32,380 nucleotides of DNA, from NCBI GenBank assembly GCA_016870215.1, contig VGCD01000019.1, forward strand, positions 1-32,380, given 5' to 3'. Source of the stretch: Actinomycetota bacterium (GTDB lineage: Bacteria > Actinomycetota > Acidimicrobiia > Acidimicrobiales > Ilumatobacteraceae). The translations under genes and the position numbers were made by a program. Shown here piece by piece: positions 6,351-14,634 of the stretch (its first letter is position 1; each line of letters opens with the position of its first letter). A model generated the notes under the pieces. That model was given only the letters and a program-made list of their open reading frames with translations, had not been told where the DNA came from and did not search any database.

Positions 6351-8953
6351 CACACATCTCCTGTTGAATTTGAATGGATCATGAACATGTCAATTCCATT
6401 GTTTGTATAGGTCTGAGAACCGATTGTGATTGTGGGTGACCAGGAATCAAAAACAAGCACTGGGTATCCACGGCTGTCGATGGCACCACCATCACCACCC
6501 TGCATGTATTCGTTTCCACTGCCACCAAAACTCTTCGCCCATTCAACGGCACCTGCGCTGGAAAACTTAAAGACAAATAGGTCGGTGTTTGAGCCCGGAT
6601 TCGCGAGTGTGGTCGAACCAACCTGGAAGGTTGAATTCGAATAGGTGCCGGCAACATAGACATTTCCCGACCCATCTACGGCGAGTCCACCAACGCTCGC
6701 ACCAGACGGAACAGCAAACAACTTCTCACCTAAGAGGACGCCGGTTGTGTTGACGCGAAGAACGCCCAAGGTCTTCTGGCCCGCACCTATGGTGTTGATC
6801 AATTGCTGACCATCCCAGTCGATGGCCCCTGCGAGCGAACTGAATGCGATGTGCAGAACATCGGTCGCGTCAATGTCAAGATACCGAGGATTATCGACCA
6901 AGGAACTGCCGAAACGTTTCGCGTAACTCACCGAGCCGCTAGATGAGTACTTCACGACAACGGCATCCCAGGACCCGCTTCCAGACCCGGCATTCGTGAG
7001 CGTCGTGCTTCCGATGATGGCAGTCGCCGAGTCGAATTGGGCCAACACGTATCCATTTCCTCCAGAGTCAGCAACCGTGTCTAAATGCACTTGTGTGCCC
7101 CCAGAGCCGGTGATCGTTGTCACCCAGGTGACCACGCCCGTAGCCGGATTCACCCGTGCAACAACCACATCACGAGCACTAGTAGAAGTGACAGTGGTGG
7201 ATCCGATGTTCGCTGTTTTCGATGTTCCCACCAAGTCGAATGACACGAACACGTTCGCGTCGGCAGATATGTCGAGATTTCCGAGTGAACCATCGCTCGT
7301 GACACCCACACCCCAAACTGGCGTGCCGTTAGAAGAGAGTTTTCCGAACATCTGACCCCCTCCTGATGCAAAGGTGACGGTGGAGTTACCAAAAGTGTGC
7401 GTGGTCGAGAACTGCATTCCGAAATACACACCCCCCGAAGAATCAACTGCTACTGCCCACGGAAAATCCTGACCCGCAGCACCCAACTGCGTCACCCATT
7501 GCACATCACCGTTGGCATTGACCTTCTCTACAAAACCGTCACATGACGAGTTTACCGCCCCTCGGTTCGTCAGTGTTGTCGCACCGATGGTGATTGTTGC
7601 AGCACAGAAGTATCCGGTGGCGTAGATGTTCCCGTTTCGATCTGTCACGACAGTTTGATATTGCTCATTAGACAAAGCGGAAGTCTGACGGACCCACGGT
7701 GCTATCGGCGGAAGAGTCGTTGTGGTTGGCGCAATCGTTGTGGTCGTGGTGGTAGCAGTAGTGGTTGGTGCAACTGTTGTTGTCGTCGTCGTAGGCCGTG
7801 GACGAGTTGTGGTTGTCGGAGCAAGGGTGGTGCTGCTGGTCGAGGTTGAGGTACTTGTCGTGGCGGTTGTTGTGGATTCGACAATGACGTCACGAACCAC
7901 GGCATTTGGCAACAACGGGTTCTCAGCCGGCCCTTCGAGCGCGGCGGCGATACGCACCTGTGGAGTCGCAGCCGCAAGCACACCTTCGGTTTTGGTTTCA
8001 GTGACTATTCCTGACTCAGTCACTGTCTTGACGGTCACTTCGTTGGCTGCTGTCTGCTGAAGAATTTGGTATCCACCCGACGTTCCAAGTTCTGGGTTTC
8101 CCGCTGTGCGCACCTCAACTGCTGGCGCACTCGAATCAACCACTACCGAGACAGGCTGACCCGATGTCGTGGTGACGGCGACGGCGAGTGTTTCGCCCTT
8201 CACTTCGATCGTCGCCTGTGCACCATTGGCAGTTGCCACAAGATTTCCCTGTGCCAACGTCACGATTGTTCCTGCATCGTTGCTGGTGACCGATGATTCG
8301 GTGATTTCCACCTGGCCTGCTGCCTCACCTTGAGTCGAGAACTCCACAGAAGCACCACCGGTGAGACCCGAAGCCTGAATCGCAGTTCCCTTCGGAATTG
8401 ACACCGACACCGAACCGTCATCAGCTGCTGGCGGATTGACAAACATGAAGTCGCGCACATTTTCGGCAGCTGCTTTCAGAGGGTTGAGCCGCGCCTCTCC
8501 GGCTTCGCGAATCGCAGGACTGACTGTTCCTGTAGAAGTTCCGATCGACCAGTCAAGCGTTGACGCCCGAATGACGAACAACGAGGACTTCACTCGTCCG
8601 TCTTCTCCGCAAAATGGGCACCGACCATCGCTGCGAGCTGTCATTGACGTCAAGTCGAAGTCACCCTTTCCACCACTCCAAATCTTGGGGTCTGCGTCTG
8701 GGTTCGTGCCGGCAAAGGAAAACGACCATGAATCTTCTTTCATGTCGACAGTGATGAAGCGATCCTTACCTGGCCAATTCGAGTCGTACACATGAATCTT
8801 TGCGGTGTTTTCGTCGGGATATTCAATGGCATGTGGCAGCACGGCGTGACCGCCGACGTCCGAATACACACCAATCACATATTCCAGCTTCTTTTCTTTG
8901 AGCGCCGCATCGATTGCTGCAACCTTCTCGGTCATGGACTTCTTCGACCACAT
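6350..8953 (-). CDS. Large secreted protein: papain-like C-terminal half, Thr-rich linker, beta-propeller-like repeats (downstream part after the stop)
   Basis: The 867-residue part starts at ATG 8953, only four codons after an in-frame TAA (8966-8968) that ends the 160-residue lipoprotein-like part upstream. It opens with the second half of a papain-like peptidase: GGHAVLP (His36) and VYDSNWPG (Asp57/Asn59), the expected His and Asp/Asn of the active site. No catalytic Cys lies in this part; it is in the upstream one. A CPFC pair is at 112-115. A beta-rich region with a FecR-like feel spans about 175-300, followed by a Thr/Ser/Pro-rich linker (360-418). The remaining 440 residues are SBBP-like repeats of the form DGFVEKVNANGDVQWVTQLG. 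The whole would be an extracellular, surface-anchored peptidase or adhesin. It is coupled to the downstream bestrophin-like gene. Confidence 0.75.
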   Translation of the reverse strand: MWSKKSMTEKVAAIDAALKEKKLEYVIGVYSDVGGHAVLPHAIEYPDENTAKIHVYDSNWPGKDRFITVDMKEDSWSFSFAGTNPDADPKIWSGGKGDFDLTSMTARSDGRCPFCGEDGRVKSSLFVIRASTLDWSIGTSTGTVSPAIREAGEARLNPLKAAAENVRDFMFVNPPAADDGSVSVSIPKGTAIQASGLTGGASVEFSTQGEAAGQVEITESSVTSNDAGTIVTLAQGNLVATANGAQATIEVKGETLAVAVTTTSGQPVSVVVDSSAPAVEVRTAGNPELGTSGGYQILQQTAANEVTVKTVTESGIVTETKTEGVLAAATPQVRIAAALEGPAENPLLPNAVVRDVIVESTTTATTSTSTSTSSTTLAPTTTTRPRPTTTTTTVAPTTTATTTTTTIAPTTTTLPPIAPWVRQTSALSNEQYQTVVTDRNGNIYATGYFCAATITIGATTLTNRGAVNSSCDGFVEKVNANGDVQWVTQLGAAGQDFPWAVAVDSSGGVYFGMQFSTTHTFGNSTVTFASGGGQMFGKLSSNGTPVWGVGVTSDGSLGNLDISADANVFVSFDLVGTSKTANIGSTTVTSTSARDVVVARVNPATGVVTWVTTITGSGGTQVHLDTVADSGGNGYVLAQFDSATAIIGSTTLTNAGSGSGSWDAVVVKYSSSGSVSYAKRFGSSLVDNPRYLDIDATDVLHIAFSSLAGAIDWDGQQLINTIGAGQKTLGVLRVNTTGVLLGEKLFAVPSGASVGGLAVDGSGNVYVAGTYSNSTFQVGSTTLANPGSNTDLFVFKFSSAGAVEWAKSFGGSGNEYMQGGDGGAIDSRGYPVLVFDSWSPTITIGSQTYTNNGIDMFMIHSNSTGDV
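7700..7876 (-). repeat. Thr/Ser-rich low-complexity coding linker
   Basis: The stretch encodes residues 360-418 of the large secreted protein, almost all Thr with Ser, Pro, Ala and a few Arg. At DNA level it is a simple GTT/GTG/GTC-like repeat on the plus strand. Such linkers usually separate a membrane-proximal domain from an outer propeller and can be heavily O-glycosylated in actinobacteria. Copy number could vary between strains. Confidence 0.8.
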
Positions 8954-8965
8954 CGTTGCATCGTC

Positions 8966-9448
8966 TTACACCGACGGAATGAACTGTGTGGCGAATCCGC
9001 GCATGATTCCGTGCGTGACATCTCCTGAGTTCGCCAACTCCGCCGTGTACGGCGTTACGCCTTGCATGAAACGCGCAGCTGACATCACAGCAAAGCCCTC
9101 ACAGTGACCGGCCTGGCATGCCTGGTTCACCATGCGTGCCCACGCTGCTGCCTCTGCCACGAGTTTGCACGACTCTCCCGAGCCCGATGCGCACACATCT
9201 GGACCGTCTCCGAACATCGTCACCACATCAGCAGTGCCAAATTCCTCGGGTGTCTTCCGCGCGCCGAAGTTGGGAAATGCGAAGTTGTCGCGAGTGCTCT
9301 GAAGCCCGCTCTCGATTCGGGTTCCCGGGCTCACCTCGATGGATGGCGCGCTCGAACCACCTGAGCAGGCGGCAAGCACGAACGACGTGGCGGCAAGCAA
9401 TGCAACTCTCTTTGTTCCCCGCACAGGACTGATTCTAGTTTTGGACAT
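8966..9448 (-). CDS. Lipoprotein-like N-terminal half of a papain-like peptidase, ended by in-frame TAA
   Basis: The part is 160 residues from ATG 9448, with AGGGAAG upstream as the ribosome site. A lipoprotein signal ends in SFVLAAC with C28 as the lipid-bearing Cys. The mature part has NFAFPNFG and then CQAGHCEGFAVMSAARF, where C116 fits the catalytic Cys of papain-like and C39-like peptidases. The His and Asn partners are not here; they occur 36-59 residues into the next open frame, which is in the same phase (9448 minus 8953 is 495, a multiple of three) and separated only by TAA and four codons. The two are almost certainly one ancestral gene of about 1032 codons. The stop may be a true nonsense mutation or a sequence error. 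Alone, this half would be an inactive lipoprotein. Confidence 0.75.
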   Translation of the reverse strand: MSKTRISPVRGTKRVALLAATSFVLAACSGGSSAPSIEVSPGTRIESGLQSTRDNFAFPNFGARKTPEEFGTADVVTMFGDGPDVCASGSGESCKLVAEAAAWARMVNQACQAGHCEGFAVMSAARFMQGVTPYTAELANSGDVTHGIMRGFATQFIPSV

Positions 9449-9582
9449 AGGAAATCACTTCCCTGCCAATCGTAATGACATGCGGGTTGCCTGAAGAAAC
9501 CTAATGAGATTCCAATGGCATCGAATTCACGGTGCCCATCCTTGGAAATTCGACTACTCATCTGGTGCTACCGTCCCGTGAC

Positions 9583-10941
9583 ATGAAGACATTCGCCAAA
9601 ATGATGTTGTCGACTCTCACGGCAGGCTCAATGGTCTCGCTCGATGCGTCCTCTGCAAACGCAGCGACACTCACATATCCGGCCCTCAATGCAAGTTTTC
9701 CAAGTTGTACCACAACCGACCAGGAGTTCTGTGTTGAAAGTCTCTCCTTCACCCCCGATGGAGGCACGCCAACTCAAGTGACCGAACCAGCAACCTCATC
9801 ACAATCCGACACCAGCAAACCTTATCTCAATGCGGGTTTCTTTTTCTCTGCTTACACCGGTCCGTCGACGAATGCTGACGGAACAGGGCTTCTGCCAACG
9901 ATGAATGCAAATCTCTTTAACAATTCGGGTTTTCCGCGAAGTGCTGCAATTCGAGATGGTCTCGCAGAGGGAACCTATACCTACCGGCTGCGAACTGGAG
10001 ACTTTGATCCAACGTATGTCGTGATCCAAGGCGACTGGATCAATCACACCGTCGAGAAGGGCGCAGATGGCTACTTCACTCTGGAAGTGACTGCTCGGCC
10101 ACTGACATTTCTGAGTGTCTCGTCGAATATCGGAAAATGCCTTGCGAGCAATTGGAAGACCGACTGTGAGGGCGAAACGGCAACGCGCCGCTGGCTTGGT
10201 GGAGCTTTTGTGATGCACGGAAACGCACAGACACGGGACGTCTCGCGCGGCACTGCCATCTCCACGACGGCCTCCTACATCAGACCTTCAGCTCCTGCAG
10301 CTAACGGACCCGAAGCAAAACAGAGACTCACTGTTGCGGGACCACACTTTGTGCCGGACGGTTTTTTGACAAGCGGAAAAACAGAGAACGGTCGATATCT
10401 CAACCCAGCCGTGTACAAGATGTACCTTCCCTATGCAGCAACTGTTCGCTCTCTCGCTTTGGCAAACATCACTACGACTGAAGACGGAATCAAGAAGTAT
10501 CTCGCTGATCCGAAAAACTCGATTTACAGCGGAACCATCGTGAATGAGGCTGGAATTACTGTAAAGAAAGACCTCACTGTGACGGCTATGGAGAAAGGCG
10601 TGCTCGTCAACTTCAACCTTGACACCTTCTCTGCACCGAATCCGACTCTGTACATGAGCAATCCTGATCGCGTAAGAACCACTGCCACTTCCGGTGCTGC
10701 AATCAGCCCATTGCGTGCTGTGAAGAAAGGGCAGAAGGTAAGTCGCACCACTTTGCTAGGTGCGTCGCCTGGCACCAAGATCGGAACCACTACCTCAAAG
10801 TCGCCGAAAGTGTGTTCCATCGCCGGCTCTACGGTGAGGGCACTGAAGGCTGGAACTTGCAACCTGTCAGTCACGATTTCGACGATGTCTGGCGGCAAGG
10901 CCGTGTTGTCAAAAGTGAACGTGTCCGTCACTGTCAAATAG
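9583..10941 (+). CDS. Secreted protein of unknown function with a C-terminal beta-rich repeat domain
   Basis: The protein is 452 residues from ATG 9583, chosen because a signal peptide begins there (MKTFAKMMLSTLTAG, cleavage likely after ASSANA). The longer frame from 9532 only adds a non-signal leader. The mature part has paired cysteines (FPSCTTTDQEFC; GKCLASNWKTDC) that could form disulphides and no catalytic motif that I recognise. The last 70 residues (KSPKVCSIAGSTVRALKAG, then TCNLSVTISTM) look like the Ig-like or bacterial surface repeats in actinobacterial exoproteins. It is divergent from the papain-like lipoprotein gene, with 134 bases between the starts, so shared regulation is possible. 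The function is unknown. Confidence 0.75.
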   Translation: MKTFAKMMLSTLTAGSMVSLDASSANAATLTYPALNASFPSCTTTDQEFCVESLSFTPDGGTPTQVTEPATSSQSDTSKPYLNAGFFFSAYTGPSTNADGTGLLPTMNANLFNNSGFPRSAAIRDGLAEGTYTYRLRTGDFDPTYVVIQGDWINHTVEKGADGYFTLEVTARPLTFLSVSSNIGKCLASNWKTDCEGETATRRWLGGAFVMHGNAQTRDVSRGTAISTTASYIRPSAPAANGPEAKQRLTVAGPHFVPDGFLTSGKTENGRYLNPAVYKMYLPYAATVRSLALANITTTEDGIKKYLADPKNSIYSGTIVNEAGITVKKDLTVTAMEKGVLVNFNLDTFSAPNPTLYMSNPDRVRTTATSGAAISPLRAVKKGQKVSRTTLLGASPGTKIGTTTSKSPKVCSIAGSTVRALKAGTCNLSVTISTMSGGKAVLSKVNVSVTVK

Positions 10942-10949
10942 CCATTGAG

Positions 10950-11021
10950 AGGCGACGCCGAGAATCGAACTCGGATAAACGGCTTTGCAGGCCGCTGCGT
11001 AAGCCATTCCGCCACGTCGCC
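10950..11021 (-). tRNA. tRNA-Cys (GCA)
   Basis: The reverse strand folds into a 72-base cloverleaf. The acceptor is GGCGACG paired with CGTCGCC, the T arm holds GAG-TTCGATT-CTC, and the anticodon loop is CTGCAAA with anticodon GCA. The discriminator is U, as expected for bacterial tRNA-Cys, and CCA is not encoded. It sits nine bases past the secreted-protein stop on the opposite strand. Confidence 0.93.
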
Positions 11022-11138
11022 GAGTAGTCGCATAGCGACCACGCGCCATTGAATGTACCGCTTGACCGCTTGAATCCCAAGAATTCGACCTTTGCTTTGG
11101 GCACGATGACGAAGTTCGCAGCCACAAAGTGACAACCT

Positions 11139-12272
11139 ATGCCGATGCGCATACGACTCGTTCTGTTGTCCTTACTCGCCCTCTCCGTGGTCGGATGTTC
11201 GTCATCTGACTCAGGTGACAGCACGGAGGCAGGCACAACACCCGAAAATTCAGCAGAGGCGTACTTCGATCGAGGTCCATATCCGGTCGGAATCACCACG
11301 TTGACTCTTGAACGTGGACCAAAAGTTGAAGTGTGGTACCCAGCAGTTGAAGGAACAGTGGGAACAGACACGTACGACGTGCGCGATTACACGCCCGACG
11401 CGATCAAGAAGATTCTCACTGGCGATGTGCCGGCAACTTTTACGATTGATGCAGGTCGTGATGCCGACATTGCTGAAGGGAAACACCCTGTGGTGTTGTT
11501 CAGCCACGGATATTCCGGAATTCGCGTACAGAGCAGCTTCATCACGTCACATCTCGCAAGCTGGGGAATGGTCATCATTTCGCCTGACCACTGGTCACGA
11601 GACCTGAATCATGTGTTCGGCAACAATCCGGTCGGTGACCGCGAGTCCGCAGTTGCTGACCTCTTTGATTCTCTCGATCTTGTTGCAGCAGATTCGCGTT
11701 TTGCCGAATCGGTCGACGTGGAGCGCCTGATTGCCGTCGGACACAGTGCAGGTGGCGGAACAGTGGCACGCGCTGCACGTGACGAACGAATCGATGGCTT
11801 TGTATCAATGGCTTCCGGAGCTCTTGAGTCGAACGACCAACCGACCGCAGAAGAGGCTCCGCAAAAGCCGACGTTCTACATCGCAGGCCGCGCCGATCAG
11901 GTCACGCCTGTGGAGACAGTCACTCGACCTGCCTTCGATGCAGCTGCATCACCATCGCTTCTCTGGGTGATGGACAAGGTCGGCCACAATGGATTCGACG
12001 ATTTCTGCACTTTCGGTAATGGCAAAGGCATCATTGGCGTTGCCGAAGCATCAGGACTCGGAGCGCTGCTGTCCGCACAACCGCAATTCAAGTCCTTGGG
12101 CGAAGACGGCTGCGTAGGAGATGTGGCTCCGAGCACGGTGGCCTTCCCCATCATTCGACACGCAATCACCGCGTGGTCACGACATATTCTCGGACTTGAC
12201 AAGAACGCGGTCGACCTTGGCACGGCTGTTGCGACTAGCTACGCCCTACCGATTGAGATCGTCACTAAGTAG
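11139..12272 (+). CDS. Lipoprotein alpha/beta-hydrolase (PAF-acetylhydrolase / dienelactone-hydrolase-like esterase)
   Basis: The protein is 377 residues and surface-anchored. A lipoprotein signal ends in LSVVGC (C20), followed by a Ser/Asp/Thr-rich spacer. The hydrolase core starts with RGPYPVGITTLTLERG and VEVWYPA, as in platelet-activating-factor acetylhydrolase-type enzymes. SHGYSG marks the oxyanion strand, GHSAGG gives the nucleophile S203, GRADQVTP gives D253 and VGHNGF gives H283, so the triad is complete. It probably cleaves short acyl esters outside the membrane. ATG 11139 is used; ATG 11145 is also possible. It stands alone between tRNA-Cys and a convergent sulfatase-like gene, with 35 bases between stops and no clear terminator. 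Confidence 0.88.
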   Translation: MPMRIRLVLLSLLALSVVGCSSSDSGDSTEAGTTPENSAEAYFDRGPYPVGITTLTLERGPKVEVWYPAVEGTVGTDTYDVRDYTPDAIKKILTGDVPATFTIDAGRDADIAEGKHPVVLFSHGYSGIRVQSSFITSHLASWGMVIISPDHWSRDLNHVFGNNPVGDRESAVADLFDSLDLVAADSRFAESVDVERLIAVGHSAGGGTVARAARDERIDGFVSMASGALESNDQPTAEEAPQKPTFYIAGRADQVTPVETVTRPAFDAAASPSLLWVMDKVGHNGFDDFCTFGNGKGIIGVAEASGLGALLSAQPQFKSLGEDGCVGDVAPSTVAFPIIRHAITAWSRHILGLDKNAVDLGTAVATSYALPIEIVTK

Positions 12273-12307
12273 CACGCCGTAGGCGAGGCACCATCGGGTA
12301 CTCATCA

Positions 12308-14632
12308 TCACGGTCGACGGGGCGCGGGACCCTTCGTCAGTGTCGGATTTGCAGGATTGCCAACAGCGACAGCCAGTGCAATGGTGTGCGCACCTGGCGT
12401 CATCGATGACTGTGACAGAGTTGTTCGGAAATACAGATTGCTGCCTGCTCGTGCACCGCTCAACTCGCCGATGAATCCAGCAACCTTGCCATCAACGAGG
12501 AACAATCCGACTGCATTCTTCGGCAATGACTTCGCCACGCGAATGCGACCATCAACCTCCATCGGAATCATGGAAAACCGCTTCGAAGGAATGTTCTTGA
12601 AGACAGATTGCTGTGTGGGACTCCACGAAGCGATGTACTGCTCACCCGACGATGGTGTGACCGCCTTGCCCAGAAGCGGCGCATAGGGCGTAACAGCCGC
12701 AATCCCGTCCACTCCAAACGCACTTCCCACCCATTCGTTGTAGAACTTTGCGCGCGCAATCACAGCTTCGGGTCCACTTGTCATCGTTGTCTTGCCTTCA
12801 AGCCAAATCACCTCGCGGGTCGTACGCGGTGGACACTCCGCAGCAAGGTCGACCCCGTCAAAAGACCAACCGGCGTCGATGCCGGTAGCCGCCGCCACAG
12901 TTGGCAAAATGTCAATTCCCATCGCCGGACAATCATCAACTTTTGCGGTGGATTGGTCCGGATACTTGATGAACAACGGCGGGCGATAGATGTCTTCCAC
13001 CGAGCCAAGATTTTTTGGGTTCACCGTCTTGCGCTTCCACTCACCCAACTCGAAGGTCATTCCGTGATCAGATGTCACGATCAACATCGTGCGGTCCCAG
13101 TTCGCAGAGCGCTGCAACTTCGTGACGAGATTGTCGACCAGCGAGTCTGCAGCAGCAGCTTGCAACAAGAACTCCTGATATTCGTCTCGCGCAGTATCGA
13201 GCACGTCACCAGTCTTCTTGTCCGACCCCAGCCACTTGTGTTTACGCAGGTCCGGGGTTAGCTCCCATGGCCTGTGAGGAAGCAACGCATGGACGAAGTG
13301 CAATGTCGCACGCGAAGATTGCGCTGCTCGTTCAGCAACATCAAGAAGCGTCTGTACCTGGGTGACAGGGCCGCCCTCCTGCCAGTCCTTCACGCGCAAT
13401 TTCTTCGCGTCGAGCAACACCTCGGAGTCCTCCTCACCCGAAGTCGACAATGCGCTGCTTCCACTGCTGTCGCTGTCTTCAGTGCCGGCGTTCTCGCTCG
13501 TGCGATCTGAGGCAGAGTCGAGAAGGTCCTCTTCATTGAAGTCACCACCGCCTTGCCCAAAGCCACCCCAGTTCTCGTCGATTGCGGGCAAGCGATCTCG
13601 TAAACCCTTTGGCAGGATTTTGTGACCAAGCACCACGGCAGCGTCCCGAAGGAAGGGAACCATCTGCGGAGTTGCCTTGGCAACTGCGTCAACGACTTCC
13701 GGCGTACTAGTCGTTGTTGTTGCGGGGTTGGCGATGTCTTCGCCGCCAGACACCGACACTGTCTTGCACACTTCCTTCGGACACAACGCTGTCACGACTT
13801 CGTGTGCATCCATGCTGAGATGCCCATTCATGAGTGTGAATAAGTTCTTCGGATGCGACGCAAGCACTGGCGAACCACCTGATTTGGGCTTGAGCCCAGA
13901 CAACATCGCTGGCACGGCATCTGTTGTGGTTTGCGATGTTGCCAACACGTTTCGATACCACGTCGACGTATTGGCGAGCTTTCCGAATCCGGGGAAGCGT
14001 TCGGCATTGACCTTGCCGTTCTCGTCCAACAGTGAAAACAACGGGAACTCGTCAAGTATCAGCCACACGACACTGACATCAGACTTGGCGGTTCCACCCG
14101 TCACGACCGCTTCTCGGTTGGTGTTCTTTAGCTCCACCGCTTCCACCTTGGGTACCCACACCACATCACGTACGGCGAGCGTGAAAAGCACGCACACTGC
14201 AAGCGCCAGAGGTGACATCCACCTCAACCAACCACGCACTTGTGCACGTCGCGCATACAGCAGGGATAGTGCAGCAGCCGCGACACCCGTCACCAGCAAC
14301 GCCACAACCCATGAGCCAAATCCGACATCTCTCAGCAACAGATTGACAAATGCCCAGAACCCCACAAACACGAGCACGCAGTGAACAGATTCTTGCCATG
14401 TTGCTCGAATCGTCGACACCAGAAGTTCAACCGTCCACAAAACGAATGGCGGACCCAACACAACAACCGCCATGAACATGAGCACTCGCGCACCTTGCAT
14501 GTCGGCCGCGGCAAACATGGCCAAGTTGCTGCCGTACAACTGGAGCAACGGCTGAGCTATCGCTGCAGTGAGAATCGTGACATAGACGAATAGGTGCGAG
14601 ACGCTACGTCGAAGAACCGTCCCACGGTCCAT
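12308..14632 (-). CDS. Membrane-anchored sulfatase / alkaline-phosphatase-superfamily enzyme
   Basis: The protein is 774 residues from ATG 14632; a TTG at 14638 would overlap the upstream stop. Five hydrophobic helices fill the first 160 residues. The outer domain starts with VVWLILDEFPLFS (metal-binding D194), has ATSQTTTDAVPAMLSG (Thr nucleophile candidate near 235-237), an Asp/Ser-rich insert, HFVHALLPHRPW, and TSDHGMTFELGEW with the Asp-His metal pair. This is the layout of LTA-synthase-like and phosphoethanolamine-transferase-like enzymes, which move or remove phosphate- or sulphate-linked groups on envelope glycans. The start lies two bases after the methyltransferase stop, so the two are translated together. 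The substrate is unknown, and transferase rather than hydrolase activity is possible. Confidence 0.85.
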   Translation of the reverse strand: MDRGTVLRRSVSHLFVYVTILTAAIAQPLLQLYGSNLAMFAAADMQGARVLMFMAVVVLGPPFVLWTVELLVSTIRATWQESVHCVLVFVGFWAFVNLLLRDVGFGSWVVALLVTGVAAAALSLLYARRAQVRGWLRWMSPLALAVCVLFTLAVRDVVWVPKVEAVELKNTNREAVVTGGTAKSDVSVVWLILDEFPLFSLLDENGKVNAERFPGFGKLANTSTWYRNVLATSQTTTDAVPAMLSGLKPKSGGSPVLASHPKNLFTLMNGHLSMDAHEVVTALCPKEVCKTVSVSGGEDIANPATTTTSTPEVVDAVAKATPQMVPFLRDAAVVLGHKILPKGLRDRLPAIDENWGGFGQGGGDFNEEDLLDSASDRTSENAGTEDSDSSGSSALSTSGEEDSEVLLDAKKLRVKDWQEGGPVTQVQTLLDVAERAAQSSRATLHFVHALLPHRPWELTPDLRKHKWLGSDKKTGDVLDTARDEYQEFLLQAAAADSLVDNLVTKLQRSANWDRTMLIVTSDHGMTFELGEWKRKTVNPKNLGSVEDIYRPPLFIKYPDQSTAKVDDCPAMGIDILPTVAAATGIDAGWSFDGVDLAAECPPRTTREVIWLEGKTTMTSGPEAVIARAKFYNEWVGSAFGVDGIAAVTPYAPLLGKAVTPSSGEQYIASWSPTQQSVFKNIPSKRFSMIPMEVDGRIRVAKSLPKNAVGLFLVDGKVAGFIGELSGARAGSNLYFRTTLSQSSMTPGAHTIALAVAVGNPANPTLTKGPAPRRP

Positions 14633-14634
14633 GG

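Noticed and set aside
7700-7876. CRISPR-like or satellite repeat
   Set aside because: The pattern is codon repetition within an open frame, with no regular repeat-spacer spacing.
7722-8060. Plus-strand Val-rich frame that looks like a membrane protein
   Set aside because: It is the antisense reading of the Thr-rich linker; the apparent hydrophobicity comes from the GTN repeat.
2715-9448. Alternative genetic code or stop-codon recoding to explain the TAG and TAA interruptions
   Set aside because: TAA, TAG and TGA all end other genes here at the expected places, different stops are involved, and the CCA tRNA would not read either of them.
12608-14384. Long plus-strand frames over the sulfatase-like gene
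   Set aside because: They are antisense to a gene with full catalytic motifs and have no ribosome site or domain.
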